The notes beneath the pieces were generated by a model. That model worked only from the letters and a program-made list of their open reading frames with translations. It had not been told where the DNA came from and ran no database searches. Both the position numbers and the translations under genes were made by a program. 64,000 nt of DNA from Marinobacter sp. AC-23 (GTDB taxonomy: Bacteria > Pseudomonadota > Gammaproteobacteria > Pseudomonadales > Oleiphilaceae): assembly GCF_001858325.1 (NCBI RefSeq), contig NZ_MBPP01000001.1, forward strand, positions 412,610-476,609, read 5' to 3'. Positions 25,679 to 33,644 of the stretch are shown piece by piece (position 1 is the stretch's first letter; each line of letters opens with the position of its first letter).

Positions 25679-26554
25679 ATGTCGGACAAAAATCAATATG
25701 AACCGCCACGCATCTGGACTTGGGACGCCGAAAATGGAGGTGAATGGGCTCAGATTAACCGCCCCATCGCCGGTCCTACGCATGAGGCGACGCTTCCCCG
25801 TGGAAAGCACCCTTTACAGATCTATTCGCTGGGCACACCTAACGGCCAAAAAGTCACCATCATGGCCGAAGAGCTTCTAGCCATCGGTGAAACAGGGGCC
25901 GAATACGACGCTCACTTGATCCGGATTGGCGAAGGCGACCAATTTTCATCAGGCTTTGTCGAGATAAATCCAAATTCGAAAATCCCAGCGCTGTTTGATA
26001 CGGATACGGGCAGCCGGGTTTTTGAAAGCGGCGCGATTCTTTTTTATCTGGCTGAGAAATTCGGGCATTTCCTTCCAAAAGGCACGGCGGCACGCACTGA
26101 AGTATTGAACTGGCTTTTCTGGCTGCAAGGCTCTGCGCCCTATCTGGGCGGTGGGTTTGGTCACTTCTACGCGTATGCGCCCGAGAAATTCGAATACCCG
26201 ATCAACCGCTTCACCATGGAAGTGAAACGCCAGCTGGATGTACTGGATCGGGAGTTAGCCGAGCACCGCTACCTTGGCGGAGATGAGTACTCCATTGCCG
26301 ACATAGCGACATGGCCGTGGTATGGCAATCTGGTGCTGGGAGAGGCCTACGGTGCGGGTGAATTCCTACAGGTCGAAAGTTACAAGAACTTGCGCCGTTG
26401 GGCGCATGAAATTCTTGAGCGCCCTGCCGTCCAACGTGGTCGCAAGGTAAATCGCACTTGGGGTGAACCTTCGGAGCAATTACACGAGCGCCATGACGCC
26501 TCGGATTTTGAGTTAAATACTCAGGACAAGGTCTCGCCTGAAGCCACCGGCTAA
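25679..26554 (+). CDS. yghU: YghU-type glutathione-dependent disulfide-bond oxidoreductase
   Basis: 291 aa nearly collinear with E. coli YghU as I recall it: WTWD near the N terminus, INRPIAGPTHEATLP, KHPLQIYSLGTPNGQKVTIM, FVEINPNSKIPAL, WLFWLQGSAPYLGGGFGHFY and LHERHDASDFELNT. YghU is a Nu-class GST-like enzyme that binds two glutathiones, reduces disulfides and has organic peroxidase activity. ATG at 25679 follows AGAGGG. It lies downstream of the AhpD-like gene and within the TetR operator cluster, suggesting a shared thiol/electrophile stress role. Confidence 0.95.
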   Translation: MSDKNQYEPPRIWTWDAENGGEWAQINRPIAGPTHEATLPRGKHPLQIYSLGTPNGQKVTIMAEELLAIGETGAEYDAHLIRIGEGDQFSSGFVEINPNSKIPALFDTDTGSRVFESGAILFYLAEKFGHFLPKGTAARTEVLNWLFWLQGSAPYLGGGFGHFYAYAPEKFEYPINRFTMEVKRQLDVLDRELAEHRYLGGDEYSIADIATWPWYGNLVLGEAYGAGEFLQVESYKNLRRWAHEILERPAVQRGRKVNRTWGEPSEQLHERHDASDFELNTQDKVSPEATG

Positions 26555-26613
26555 CTCATCGATTTTGTCGCCGCCCTGCTCTCGCCCCCAAGGCACCGAG
26601 AGCAGGCGGAATC

Positions 26614-27228
26614 TCAGAGTGCTTCCGCCACAGAGTTGAGGCGCAATGCTTCTACCGACAGTGCCATATCTTCAGCAAGAGCATGAACGGCCGCGCTATC
26701 AATGTCACGCTGGGCAAAAGCACGCAGCCCCATGACCTCTGCCTGCAGCCGCCGGCCAAGCCGAACTGGATCAAGCCCGCTGTCCAACTCTCCGATTTCC
26801 CGAGCCGCAACGAATCGGGCAATGAAGTACTCCTCCATACCCGCCAGCAAGTCTTCCGCCTTGCGCCTTGCAACTTGCTCACGCTGACCAAGCTCCAGCA
26901 AACTTTTGACCAGCATGCAGGCACGGCTTGGCAGATCCTGATCGCGAAGCCCGCCGAGCTGGCGTAGATAAGCAGATAGCCCAGCAAGGGGCGAATCGCA
27001 GGCATTCAATGTGCGCTCAAGCTCGGCGAGCGCCAAGCGGGCGTAGCGCTCAAGAGACTCCTGAAAAAGCCCGTCCTTGCTGCCAAAGGTTGCGTAAATA
27101 CTACCCGGCCGCATGTCGAGAGCTTTTTCCAGATCCTTCAGCGAGGTGGCATGAAAGCCTTTTTGCCAGAACACGTTCAGGGCTCGTTCCAGAGAGTCTT
27201 GTCGGTTGTGGATTGCTGCGCGCGCCAT
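26614..27228 (-). CDS. TetR/AcrR family transcriptional regulator
   Basis: 204 aa: N-terminal TetR helix-turn-helix (ALNVFWQKGFHATSLKDLEKAL, then MRPGSIYATFGSKDGLFQESLERY) and a ligand-binding domain of the AcrR/NemR-like length. It reads away from the haloacid dehalogenase gene and towards yghU. Two copies of a 16-bp palindrome (27278-27293 and 27301-27316) lie in the gap it shares with the dehalogenase gene, and four more copies lie near the oxygenase and AhpD-like genes. Autoregulation and control of all these genes is inference from site distribution. Inducer unknown; Cys11-type sensing is not evident, though Cys residues occur at CDSPLAG and SRACML. Confidence 0.93.
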   Translation of the reverse strand: MARAAIHNRQDSLERALNVFWQKGFHATSLKDLEKALDMRPGSIYATFGSKDGLFQESLERYARLALAELERTLNACDSPLAGLSAYLRQLGGLRDQDLPSRACMLVKSLLELGQREQVARRKAEDLLAGMEEYFIARFVAAREIGELDSGLDPVRLGRRLQAEVMGLRAFAQRDIDSAAVHALAEDMALSVEALRLNSVAEAL

Positions 27229-27277
27229 AAGTTATTTCCGGATTTTCAAGCCGCCACGATACCACGTGGGAGCAAAT

Positions 27278-27293
27278 CTGAATGATTGCTCAA
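27278..27293. promoter_or_regulatory. Operator E (CTGAATGATTGCTCAA)
   Basis: Copy of the shared palindrome 50 bp upstream of the TetR start, in the divergent promoter region. Its start lies 23 bp before that of operator F, matching the B-C spacing. Confidence 0.65.
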
Positions 27294-27300
27294 TTTTATA

Positions 27301-27329
27301 TTGAGTGATCATTCACGTCCAGTTACAGT
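27301..27329 (+). promoter_or_regulatory. Operator F with overlapping promoter for the haloacid dehalogenase gene
   Basis: TTGAGTGATCATTCAC (27301-27316) is the operator. Its TTGAGT can act as -35 with TACAGT (27324-27329) 17 bp downstream, the same -10 hexamer and spacing as at operator C. The dehalogenase ATG is at 27390. Confidence 0.68.
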
Positions 27330-27389
27330 TAAGGTCCAATCACCATTTTGACCGACTCCTGCACCCGTTACGGCCAAAGAGGACGCATC

Positions 27390-28097
27390 ATGCCACATAG
27401 TCAATCACCGTCGATTATCGTATTTGACGTTAATGAAACACTTCTCGATATAACGACTCTTGAACCCTTGTTTACTCGGGTTTTCGGCGACACGCGGGTT
27501 CTGAGAGAATGGTTTGCCCAGTTGGTTCTCTATTCTCAGACAATGACTCTGTCTGGCCTATATACGCCCTTTGGTGAACTTGGAGTGGGAACACTGCAGA
27601 TGATCGCCGATATCCATCAAGTTACCCTTGCGGATGCCGACATTGTGGAGCTAAAGAAACGGATGAGTAACATGCCCGCCCATCCAGACGCGGAACCCGC
27701 CCTCACCCGGTTGCGCGACGCAGGGTTCCGGTTAGTGACACTGACCAACTCCGCCAGTGGTGCTTCGCCTACTCCCTTGGAAAAAGCAGGGTTAAGTCAC
27801 TTTTTCGAGCGTACTTTCAGCGTCGAGACCGTTGGTAAATTCAAGCCTGCTCCCGAAACCTATCGCCTGGTGGCACAGGAGTTGGAAGTCGAAACATTCG
27901 ACCTGTGCCTCGTCGCTTGTCACCTTTGGGATACCATAGGCGCCCAAGCCGCCGGCTGTCGCGGTGCGTTTCTCACCCGCCCCGGCAACGCCCCGCTGCA
28001 GGCCCCTGGTGTACCACTTCCAGATCTTGTCGCATCTGAACTGAACGTTCTCGCCGATCAGATTATCCTGGGACAAAGCTCGTCTTTCAGGCAATAA
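27390..28097 (+). CDS. Haloacid dehalogenase type II / HAD family hydrolase
   Basis: 235 aa with HAD motifs: nucleophile Asp in VFDVNETLLD, motif II LTNSASG, motif III Lys in KFKPAPETYRLVA and the motif IV region LVACHLWDTIGAQAAG. The second residue after the nucleophile is Asn (DxN) instead of Asp, which is typical of L-2-haloacid dehalogenases and argues against a simple phosphatase. ATG at 27390 (MPHSQSPS) follows AAAGAGGA; the upstream in-frame start at 27348 lacks a site. It is divergent from the TetR gene and lies behind operator F. Confidence 0.88.
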   Translation: MPHSQSPSIIVFDVNETLLDITTLEPLFTRVFGDTRVLREWFAQLVLYSQTMTLSGLYTPFGELGVGTLQMIADIHQVTLADADIVELKKRMSNMPAHPDAEPALTRLRDAGFRLVTLTNSASGASPTPLEKAGLSHFFERTFSVETVGKFKPAPETYRLVAQELEVETFDLCLVACHLWDTIGAQAAGCRGAFLTRPGNAPLQAPGVPLPDLVASELNVLADQIILGQSSSFRQ

Positions 28098-28099
28098 AA

Positions 28100-28125
28100 A
28101 AACCCCAGCATTTCTGCTGGGGTTT
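28100..28125. terminator. Bidirectional intrinsic terminator
   Basis: AAACCCCAGCA (28100-28110) and TGCTGGGGTTT (28115-28125) form an 11-bp stem with a 4-nt loop, flanked by an A-run on the left and TTT on the right. It closes the dehalogenase transcript directly after its stop, and in the other direction it follows the tRNA-Ser gene. Confidence 0.9.
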
Positions 28126-28130
28126 CGTAT

Positions 28131-28221
28131 TGGCGGAGAGAGAGGGATTCGAACCCTCGAAACGCTATTAACGTTTACACACTTTCCAGGCGTGCGCCTT
28201 CAGCCACTCGGCCACCTCTCC
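28131..28221 (-). tRNA. tRNA-Ser (GGA)
   Basis: 91-nt gene on the minus strand: starts GGAGAGGTGGCCGAGTGG, anticodon GGA in CTGGAAA, the long variable arm typical of class II tRNAs (GTGTAAACGTTAATAGCG), T-loop GGTTCGAATCC and acceptor CTCTCC-G plus encoded CCA. Confidence 0.97.
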
Positions 28222-28431
28222 AATAACCTGTTTCAAATCAGCCATATCGTCGCTCATTTGAGGGCGCAAACTTTAATGGTTTTGGCGGCGCTTAGCAACT
28301 CTCTTGCGATAAATCCCGGCAAAATTTCCCGCCAGAGCCAATAATAGTTTGTATGGTGCTCGCCGCTTTTGTTACGAGTACCATGGTATTTCTAATCTGC
28401 TCAGTGTGTTAACCAAGCTTGGAGGCTGGCA

Positions 28432-28962
28432 ATGCTCATGAATTCGGAACAATCGACCCTGTTACTGATAGACGTTCAAGAAAGGCTGATGCCAGCAATT
28501 ACTCACGGCCAGGAGGTCGTCAGCCAATGCGTCACCCTTGCTACTATAGCTGGGCTTTTGGATATACCCGTTCTGGCTACCGAGCAGTTGCCAGAGAAAC
28601 TGGGGCCAAATGTGGAAGCCGTAAAAGAGCTCTGCAATCAAACGTTCCCAAAATATCATTTCGACGCCTGCCCTGACGGGTTGGTTGAACGCCTCCCGGA
28701 AGGCCGACAACACGTAGTTATTGCCGGCTGCGAAACCCATGTGTGCATGATGCAGACAGCGCTCAGCCTGATTGATGCGGGTTACAAAGTCTGGGTAGTT
28801 GCAGACGCAACGGGATCACGCAATGAATTCGACCGCGATGTTGCCCTTGATAGGCTAAGTGTGAGCGGCGCTCGTATCGTCACTGTAGAAATGGTGGCTT
28901 TTGAGTGGATGCGTCACTGTAAGCACCCTGCTTTTCGAGACGTTCAGATGTTGATCAAATAG
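28432..28962 (+). CDS. Isochorismatase family hydrolase (YcaC-related)
   Basis: 176 aa with the cysteine hydrolase fold: Asp in LLLIDVQERL, cis-peptide region ATEQLPEKLG, and the nucleophilic Cys loop GCETHVCMMQTALSLIDAG. It is a shorter relative of the YcaC-like protein at 3333-3959. Start ATG 28432 has GGAGG 6 nt upstream; a second in-frame ATG is at 28438. It is followed 17 bp later by a bicupin gene and they probably form one operon. Substrate not known. Confidence 0.9.
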   Translation: MLMNSEQSTLLLIDVQERLMPAITHGQEVVSQCVTLATIAGLLDIPVLATEQLPEKLGPNVEAVKELCNQTFPKYHFDACPDGLVERLPEGRQHVVIAGCETHVCMMQTALSLIDAGYKVWVVADATGSRNEFDRDVALDRLSVSGARIVTVEMVAFEWMRHCKHPAFRDVQMLIK

Positions 28963-28979
28963 CCGCAAAGAGGTTCGCA

Positions 28980-29630
28980 ATGCTTAACATGGAATTTGAC
29001 CGTAAGGTTGTTGTCCGCACCAGTGAACAAGAGTGGGCTCCCAGCCCAGCAGGCGGCGTTGTCAGAAAACCACTGGCCAGGGAAGAGGCAGAGCGGGGCC
29101 ACGCCACCAGTGTTGTTCGCTATGAACCGGGGGCTTCATTCAGCCGGCACGAACATCCTCTTGGCGAGGAGATACTGGTTCTTGAAGGTGTGTTTTCGGA
29201 TGAGAACGGCGATTACCCTGCTGGCACCTACATACGCAACCCGCCAGGAAGCGGTCATGCACCGTTCAGCACGCCAGGCTGCACGCTGCTGGTTAAACTG
29301 CACCAATTCAACGAGCGAGATCTGAGCACCGTGCGGATTGATACTACAAACACCGATTGGTTACCCGGTATCGGTGGTCTTGAGGTCATGCCGCTGCATG
29401 AATTTGAGCACGAGCATGTAGCACTTGTGAAATGGCCAGCCAATGAGAAGTTTCAGCCGCACAGACACTTCGGTGGCGAGGAAATATTCGTTCTTTCGGG
29501 TGAGTTTTGTGATGAGCACGGGCGCTATTCCGAAGGCACTTGGGTAAGAAGCCCTCATATGAGCCAACACCACCCGTTTGTGGAGAAAGAAACCATCATC
29601 TGGGTAAAAACGGGCCATCTACCATTTTGA
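28980..29630 (+). CDS. Bicupin (ChrR-like cupin) domain protein
   Basis: 216 aa with two tandem cupin barrels of about 100 residues each: metal ligands in SRHEHPLGEEILVLEG (first) and PHRHFGGEEIFVLSG (second). The GEEI-(L/F)VL-x-G and GTWVRSPHMSQHHP patterns resemble the ChrR/anti-sigma cupin group, but there is no N-terminal zinc-binding anti-sigma domain, so a metal-dependent enzyme or a sensor is possible. ATG at 28980 follows AAGAGG. Follows the isochorismatase-like gene by 17 bp and converges with the MFS gene. Confidence 0.85.
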   Translation: MLNMEFDRKVVVRTSEQEWAPSPAGGVVRKPLAREEAERGHATSVVRYEPGASFSRHEHPLGEEILVLEGVFSDENGDYPAGTYIRNPPGSGHAPFSTPGCTLLVKLHQFNERDLSTVRIDTTNTDWLPGIGGLEVMPLHEFEHEHVALVKWPANEKFQPHRHFGGEEIFVLSGEFCDEHGRYSEGTWVRSPHMSQHHPFVEKETIIWVKTGHLPF

Positions 29631-29645
29631 ACCCGGCCATTATCT

Positions 29646-30833
29646 TCACGCAGCCCCTCTGGCTTCTGCGTCTCCACGAGTTAGCCATAGCACCATCAGC
29701 ACTCCATGAATAACCAGAAAAGGCACAACAATCGTTACAAGCGCAGCCCAGCCCAACCAGGAGAGAATAACCCCTGCGGACAGAGCAGCTGATGCCTGGA
29801 ACCCAAACACGAAAATGTCATTAAGGCCCTGAACCCTGAAACGCTCGGCGTCGGTGTAACCGCGAGGCAGCAAGGTAGTGCCTCCCACAAACAGAAAGTT
29901 CCAGCCTACGCCCAGTAACAACAAAGCTAGCAGATAATGATGAAAGCTAACGCCACTGGCAGCCAGCACAACACAGCCCAGATAAGCCAACAGCCCGGCA
30001 GCCATCATTAGCGGTATGCCGATAACCCTTGTTAGCCAACCGCTAATAAGCGATGGAAGGTACATAGCCATGATGTGTAGCTGAATAACACGCTTAGCAT
30101 CATCCAGATCGTGCCCGGCCATTTCCGTCATGCTGAGGGGGGTGGCAGTCATCACAAAACTCATTACCGCGTAGCCAATAGCAGCGGCGCTGATGGCGGC
30201 CCAGATCAATGGGTTGGCAAGAATTTCCCGCAATGGCCTGCCGCCACCTGCATGAACCTCCCTCACCCTCTCTGCTTTTGCACGGTAACCTAGGCCAAGT
30301 ATCACAAGGGCTGCGATTTGAACACCGGCAAGGCCGAGCCAGCTTGTGAAGAATGGGAAGGCAGCCTCTGTCCCACTGCCAAGCATGGCAATCTCAGGCC
30401 CTAGCCATGCAGCAAACAGGCCGCCGAGCAACACTCGTGCGGCGGCAGAGCCGGCCATATTATCAGACACCGACTCCATGGCGGCAAAGCGGTATTGATG
30501 AACCACCGCCAAACCGGTGCCACCCACAACAGCGGCCAGACAAAGCAACGGAAAATAACCAAGCCAGGAAGCCCAAGCCCCCAGGCACCCTGCAAGCGTA
30601 CCCATGCAGGCACCAAGCAGCATCACCCGTTTGCGGCCAAGCCTTTCCATTAACCAGGTAGCAGGTTTTATGGCAAGCACGGTGCCCAAAACAACCAGCC
30701 CCACCGGAAGAGTGGCGTACTCGGGGGCTGGTGCAAGCAGCCGCCCTTGAATGCTCCCGATAAACACTATAAACGGCGCCGTGCACATGGCCAACGCCTG
30801 TGCCGCTGCCAGCACCCAAACATTAAACGGCAT
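29646..30833 (-). CDS. MFS transporter
   Basis: 395 aa with about twelve hydrophobic segments and the MFS loop 2-3 motif (MERLGRKRVMLLGA, residues about 63-76). Substrate not recognisable. It begins 3 bp after the cheR stop on the same strand, so it may be read from the cheV-cheR transcript, although a functional link is not obvious. It converges with the bicupin gene. Confidence 0.9.
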   Translation of the reverse strand: MPFNVWVLAAAQALAMCTAPFIVFIGSIQGRLLAPAPEYATLPVGLVVLGTVLAIKPATWLMERLGRKRVMLLGACMGTLAGCLGAWASWLGYFPLLCLAAVVGGTGLAVVHQYRFAAMESVSDNMAGSAAARVLLGGLFAAWLGPEIAMLGSGTEAAFPFFTSWLGLAGVQIAALVILGLGYRAKAERVREVHAGGGRPLREILANPLIWAAISAAAIGYAVMSFVMTATPLSMTEMAGHDLDDAKRVIQLHIMAMYLPSLISGWLTRVIGIPLMMAAGLLAYLGCVVLAASGVSFHHYLLALLLLGVGWNFLFVGGTTLLPRGYTDAERFRVQGLNDIFVFGFQASAALSAGVILSWLGWAALVTIVVPFLVIHGVLMVLWLTRGDAEARGAA

Positions 30834-30836
30834 TGG

Positions 30837-31664
30837 TTATTTTTTCCTGTAAATAATCCCAGGGTGGCACTGGACCATCTCGTATAGATCCGGCAGGCCG
30901 TTGAGTGACTCCGAGGCGCCGAGTATCAGGTAGCCGCCTGGGTTAAGTGTGGCGTGAATACGGGTCAATATGTCTTTTTTGAGGTCTGCAGAAAAATAGA
31001 TCAACACGTTACGACACATCACTATGTCAAATTTGCCGAACATGTATCGCTCGAGCAAATTGAGCTCCCTGAACTCCACCATGCTCTTTATCTGAGGCCG
31101 GATTTGCCAACCCCCGTTGGCGGAGGGAGTAAAGAACAGCTTCTGTCGCTCGGGAGACAGCCCCCTCCCAATCGCTATCATTTCGTATTCACCGCGGCGG
31201 GCCACCTCAAGTACGCTTTTTGAGATGTCGGTTGCCGTCACTTTTACATCACGCAGTTTGCCAGGCTTCTGGCGCCGGAACTCGTCGACAATCATGCCAA
31301 CGGAATACGGTTCCTGGCCAGTGGAACAAGCTGCAGACCAAACACGCAAAGGGGCAGTGGACGCGCGTGAAGCAAACTCGGGAAGCAGTTTTTCCTGTAA
31401 AATCCGGAACGGGTGATTGTCGCGAAACCAAAGCGTTTCGTTGGTGGTCATCGCATCGATCACCACCTCTTTCAGGTTACCCCGCCCTGGCCTTTTCAGG
31501 CGATCGAGCAATGCCCCTAAAGAGTTAAAATCGTTCTCTTCCAAAATTCGCCGCAATCGGCTTTTCACCAGATACTGCTTGTTATCGCCCAGCAAAATGC
31601 CACACGCATCCTGCAGGAACGATTTGAAGGCTTCATATTCCTGTGGGGTAATTTCCGCTTTCAT
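30837..31664 (-). CDS. cheR: Chemotaxis protein methyltransferase CheR
   Basis: 275 aa: N-terminal alpha-helical CheR domain (residues about 1-75) and a SAM-dependent methyltransferase domain with WSAACSTGQEPYSVGM (SAM loop), TATDISKSVLEVARRGEY and FDIVMCRNVLIYFS. It methylates glutamates of chemoreceptors for adaptation. No C-terminal TPR or pentapeptide extension. It follows cheV on the same strand with a 38-bp gap, as in Pseudomonas-type flagellar regions. Confidence 0.96.
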   Translation of the reverse strand: MKAEITPQEYEAFKSFLQDACGILLGDNKQYLVKSRLRRILEENDFNSLGALLDRLKRPGRGNLKEVVIDAMTTNETLWFRDNHPFRILQEKLLPEFASRASTAPLRVWSAACSTGQEPYSVGMIVDEFRRQKPGKLRDVKVTATDISKSVLEVARRGEYEMIAIGRGLSPERQKLFFTPSANGGWQIRPQIKSMVEFRELNLLERYMFGKFDIVMCRNVLIYFSADLKKDILTRIHATLNPGGYLILGASESLNGLPDLYEMVQCHPGIIYRKK

Positions 31665-31702
31665 TGGATCCCAGTTCTAGATAAATAACCGAACGAATAA
31701 AA

Positions 31703-32632
31703 TCATTTCTGATCAATAATTTCCATGATTCGCTCAGCAAGTTCATCGGGGCTGAATTTGGCCATAAAATCATCCGCTCCGACTTTCTTAACCATGGCCT
31801 TGTTGAACACACCGCTAAGCGAGGTATGAAGCATAACAAACAGGCCCGCGAGTGCAGGATCACTTTTAATTCGGGTAACCAGTGTATACCCATCCATTTC
31901 AGGCATTTCCACATCAGAGATAATCAGGGAAAGGTGATCCGTTGCTTTTGAACCATCTGCCGTAATTCCCTTAAGATATTCAAGCGCTTGCTTACCGTCA
32001 TTACGGGATACCACCTCCATACCGATAGCGACCAAGCAGCGCTCAATTTGACGGCGCGCAACCGAGGAGTCGTCTACGACGAGAACCGGCAAGTGCCCCG
32101 GCACCCGCTCCGCGCTTTTGCTCAAAATTGCCTCGGTAACATCTTCCCGAAGCGGAGAAACCTCCGAAAGAACCTTCTCTACATCTATGATTTCAGCGAG
32201 CTTATCATCAATTTTCGTAACGGCAGTAAGGTAAATATCCTTACCGGTTCCTTTCGGTGGCGGCAGAATATCTTCCCAGTTCATGTTCAGGATTCGGTCT
32301 ACACCGGTTACCAAAAACCCTTGGGTTTTTCGGTTGTATTCGGTAATGATCACGAAGCTATTGGGCAACTCTTCCTGAGGAATGCCTGGCAGGCCAATAG
32401 CCATACCCAGATCAATAACCGGAATGGTTTCGCCACGAGTGTGGGCCACACCTCGAACCACCGGACGGCTATTGGGAATAGACGACAGCTTGGGACACTG
32501 AAGAACCTCTTTAACTTTGAACACGTTGATGCCGTATATCTGACGACCGCGCAAACGAAACAGAAGGAGCTCTAGGCGGTTCTGCCCGACCAGCTGCGTG
32601 CGCTGGTTTACACTATCCAATACCCCTGCCAT
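31703..32632 (-). CDS. cheV: Chemotaxis coupling protein CheV (CheW plus receiver)
   Basis: 309 aa: CheW domain first (ELLLFRLRGRQIYGINVFKVKEVL, HTRGETIPVIDLGMAIG), then a receiver domain (VLVVDDSSVARRQIE, phospho-acceptor Asp in LIISDVEMPEMDGY, and Lys in TSLSGVFNKAMVKKVGA). CheV couples receptors to CheA and tunes adaptation by phosphorylation. ATG at 32632 (MAGVLDSVNQ) has GGAG about 9 nt upstream; the frame opens further at 32668. Divergent from flgA. Confidence 0.95.
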   Translation of the reverse strand: MAGVLDSVNQRTQLVGQNRLELLLFRLRGRQIYGINVFKVKEVLQCPKLSSIPNSRPVVRGVAHTRGETIPVIDLGMAIGLPGIPQEELPNSFVIITEYNRKTQGFLVTGVDRILNMNWEDILPPPKGTGKDIYLTAVTKIDDKLAEIIDVEKVLSEVSPLREDVTEAILSKSAERVPGHLPVLVVDDSSVARRQIERCLVAIGMEVVSRNDGKQALEYLKGITADGSKATDHLSLIISDVEMPEMDGYTLVTRIKSDPALAGLFVMLHTSLSGVFNKAMVKKVGADDFMAKFSPDELAERIMEIIDQK

Positions 32633-32703
32633 AGCAGTCTCTCCTGGCATACCGGATAGCACCGGCATGCATTTTGCTGTTCTATCAAAGTAAGTTGCCA
32701 GGA

Positions 32704-32719
32704 CGACGTAATTACGTCG
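32704..32719. promoter_or_regulatory. 16-bp perfect palindrome between cheV and flgA
   Basis: CGACGTAATTACGTCG is perfectly symmetric and sits 71 bp upstream of the cheV start and 103 bp upstream of the flgA start, in their shared divergent promoter region. It could be an operator for a dimeric regulator; no second copy was found in the window. Confidence 0.4.
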
Positions 32720-32822
32720 CTCGCAAGCGGATAAGCCTATTTAACGGCCGGAACGCCGCAACCCTTAGGTATTTTCAGTGAATTCTGCCGTATTACTGAC
32801 AGCATAGGACAAACGAGGATAT

Positions 32823-33524
32823 ATGCGCACCCAGCTTTTAGTATTGACCTTGTTCATGTCGGCTCTAGCCAGCTCAGTGCAAGCAAAAACTACTGCGGAC
32901 GAAATACACCGCGCCACCACGGCGTTTCTTGACGCTTTTGCAGCAACCCAGGCAGAAAGGGGTTATCAGGTTGCATTCGAGACCGGCAGTATTGACAACC
33001 GAATCGCACTGGCAGCCTGTAGTGCCGCTCTTGCAGTGGAATTTACCGGCGACCCCTGGAAAAGCGAGCGCCCTTCGCTACAGGTAGCCTGCACTGGGGA
33101 GCGCCCTTGGCGAATGTATGTTACTGCCACAGTGTCCATCAGTGGTCCTGCGCTGGTTGCGGCCCGACCGCTCGGCCGAGGCGAGCAGATAACCCGCGGA
33201 ATGATCAAAACCCGCTCTGTGGTGGTAAATGCCAGCCGGCGGGGAATAATAACAGATGCCAGCCTTGTAGGCGGTATGGTTGTGCGCCGGCCGGTAAATG
33301 CGGGCTCCGTTCTAACCCCGGATCTGCTCGAAGCGCCAGATGCCGTTAGCCGAGGCGATCATGTTATTATCACTGCCCGTAACGGGTCATTTTCGGTTCG
33401 TTCACGGGGCAAAGCGCTGGCCAATGCGTCTGTGGGTGAGCAGGTTATGGTAGAGAACCTGGGCTCATCTCGCACAGTAAGAGCAAATGTCACGGCACCC
33501 GGGCACGTCGAGGTGCCAATGTAG
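32823..33524 (+). CDS. flgA: Flagellar basal body P-ring formation protein FlgA
   Basis: 233 aa with a signal peptide (LLVLTLFMSALASSVQA, cleavage near 22) and the C-terminal SAF-like domain of FlgA (AARPLGRGEQITRGMIKTRS, RRPVNAGSVLTPDLLEAPDAVSRGDHV). FlgA is the periplasmic chaperone for P-ring (FlgI) assembly. ATG 32823 follows GAGGAT. It is divergent from cheV and precedes flgM, the usual order in Pseudomonas-like flagellar clusters. Confidence 0.94.
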   Translation: MRTQLLVLTLFMSALASSVQAKTTADEIHRATTAFLDAFAATQAERGYQVAFETGSIDNRIALAACSAALAVEFTGDPWKSERPSLQVACTGERPWRMYVTATVSISGPALVAARPLGRGEQITRGMIKTRSVVVNASRRGIITDASLVGGMVVRRPVNAGSVLTPDLLEAPDAVSRGDHVIITARNGSFSVRSRGKALANASVGEQVMVENLGSSRTVRANVTAPGHVEVPM

Positions 33525-33644
33525 CGCGCAGGTTCGACGACGGCAGGGCCTTTCCGCCGGCAAAAATATGCCGCCGAACCGGCACCGCCTTATGCGACAT
33601 TCAAGAGTGTGACGATTTGTTAACGAAAAGTGTATATTTGCCCC

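Noticed and set aside
24536..28125. Haloacid dehalogenase block as a mobile island
   Set aside because: Although near tRNA-Ser, there is no repeated tRNA fragment or integrase, and base composition looks like the neighbours.
32740..32760. Possible sigma-54 promoter (GG-N10-GC) before flgA
   Set aside because: Only the invariant dinucleotides match; the surrounding bases do not fit the -24/-12 consensus.
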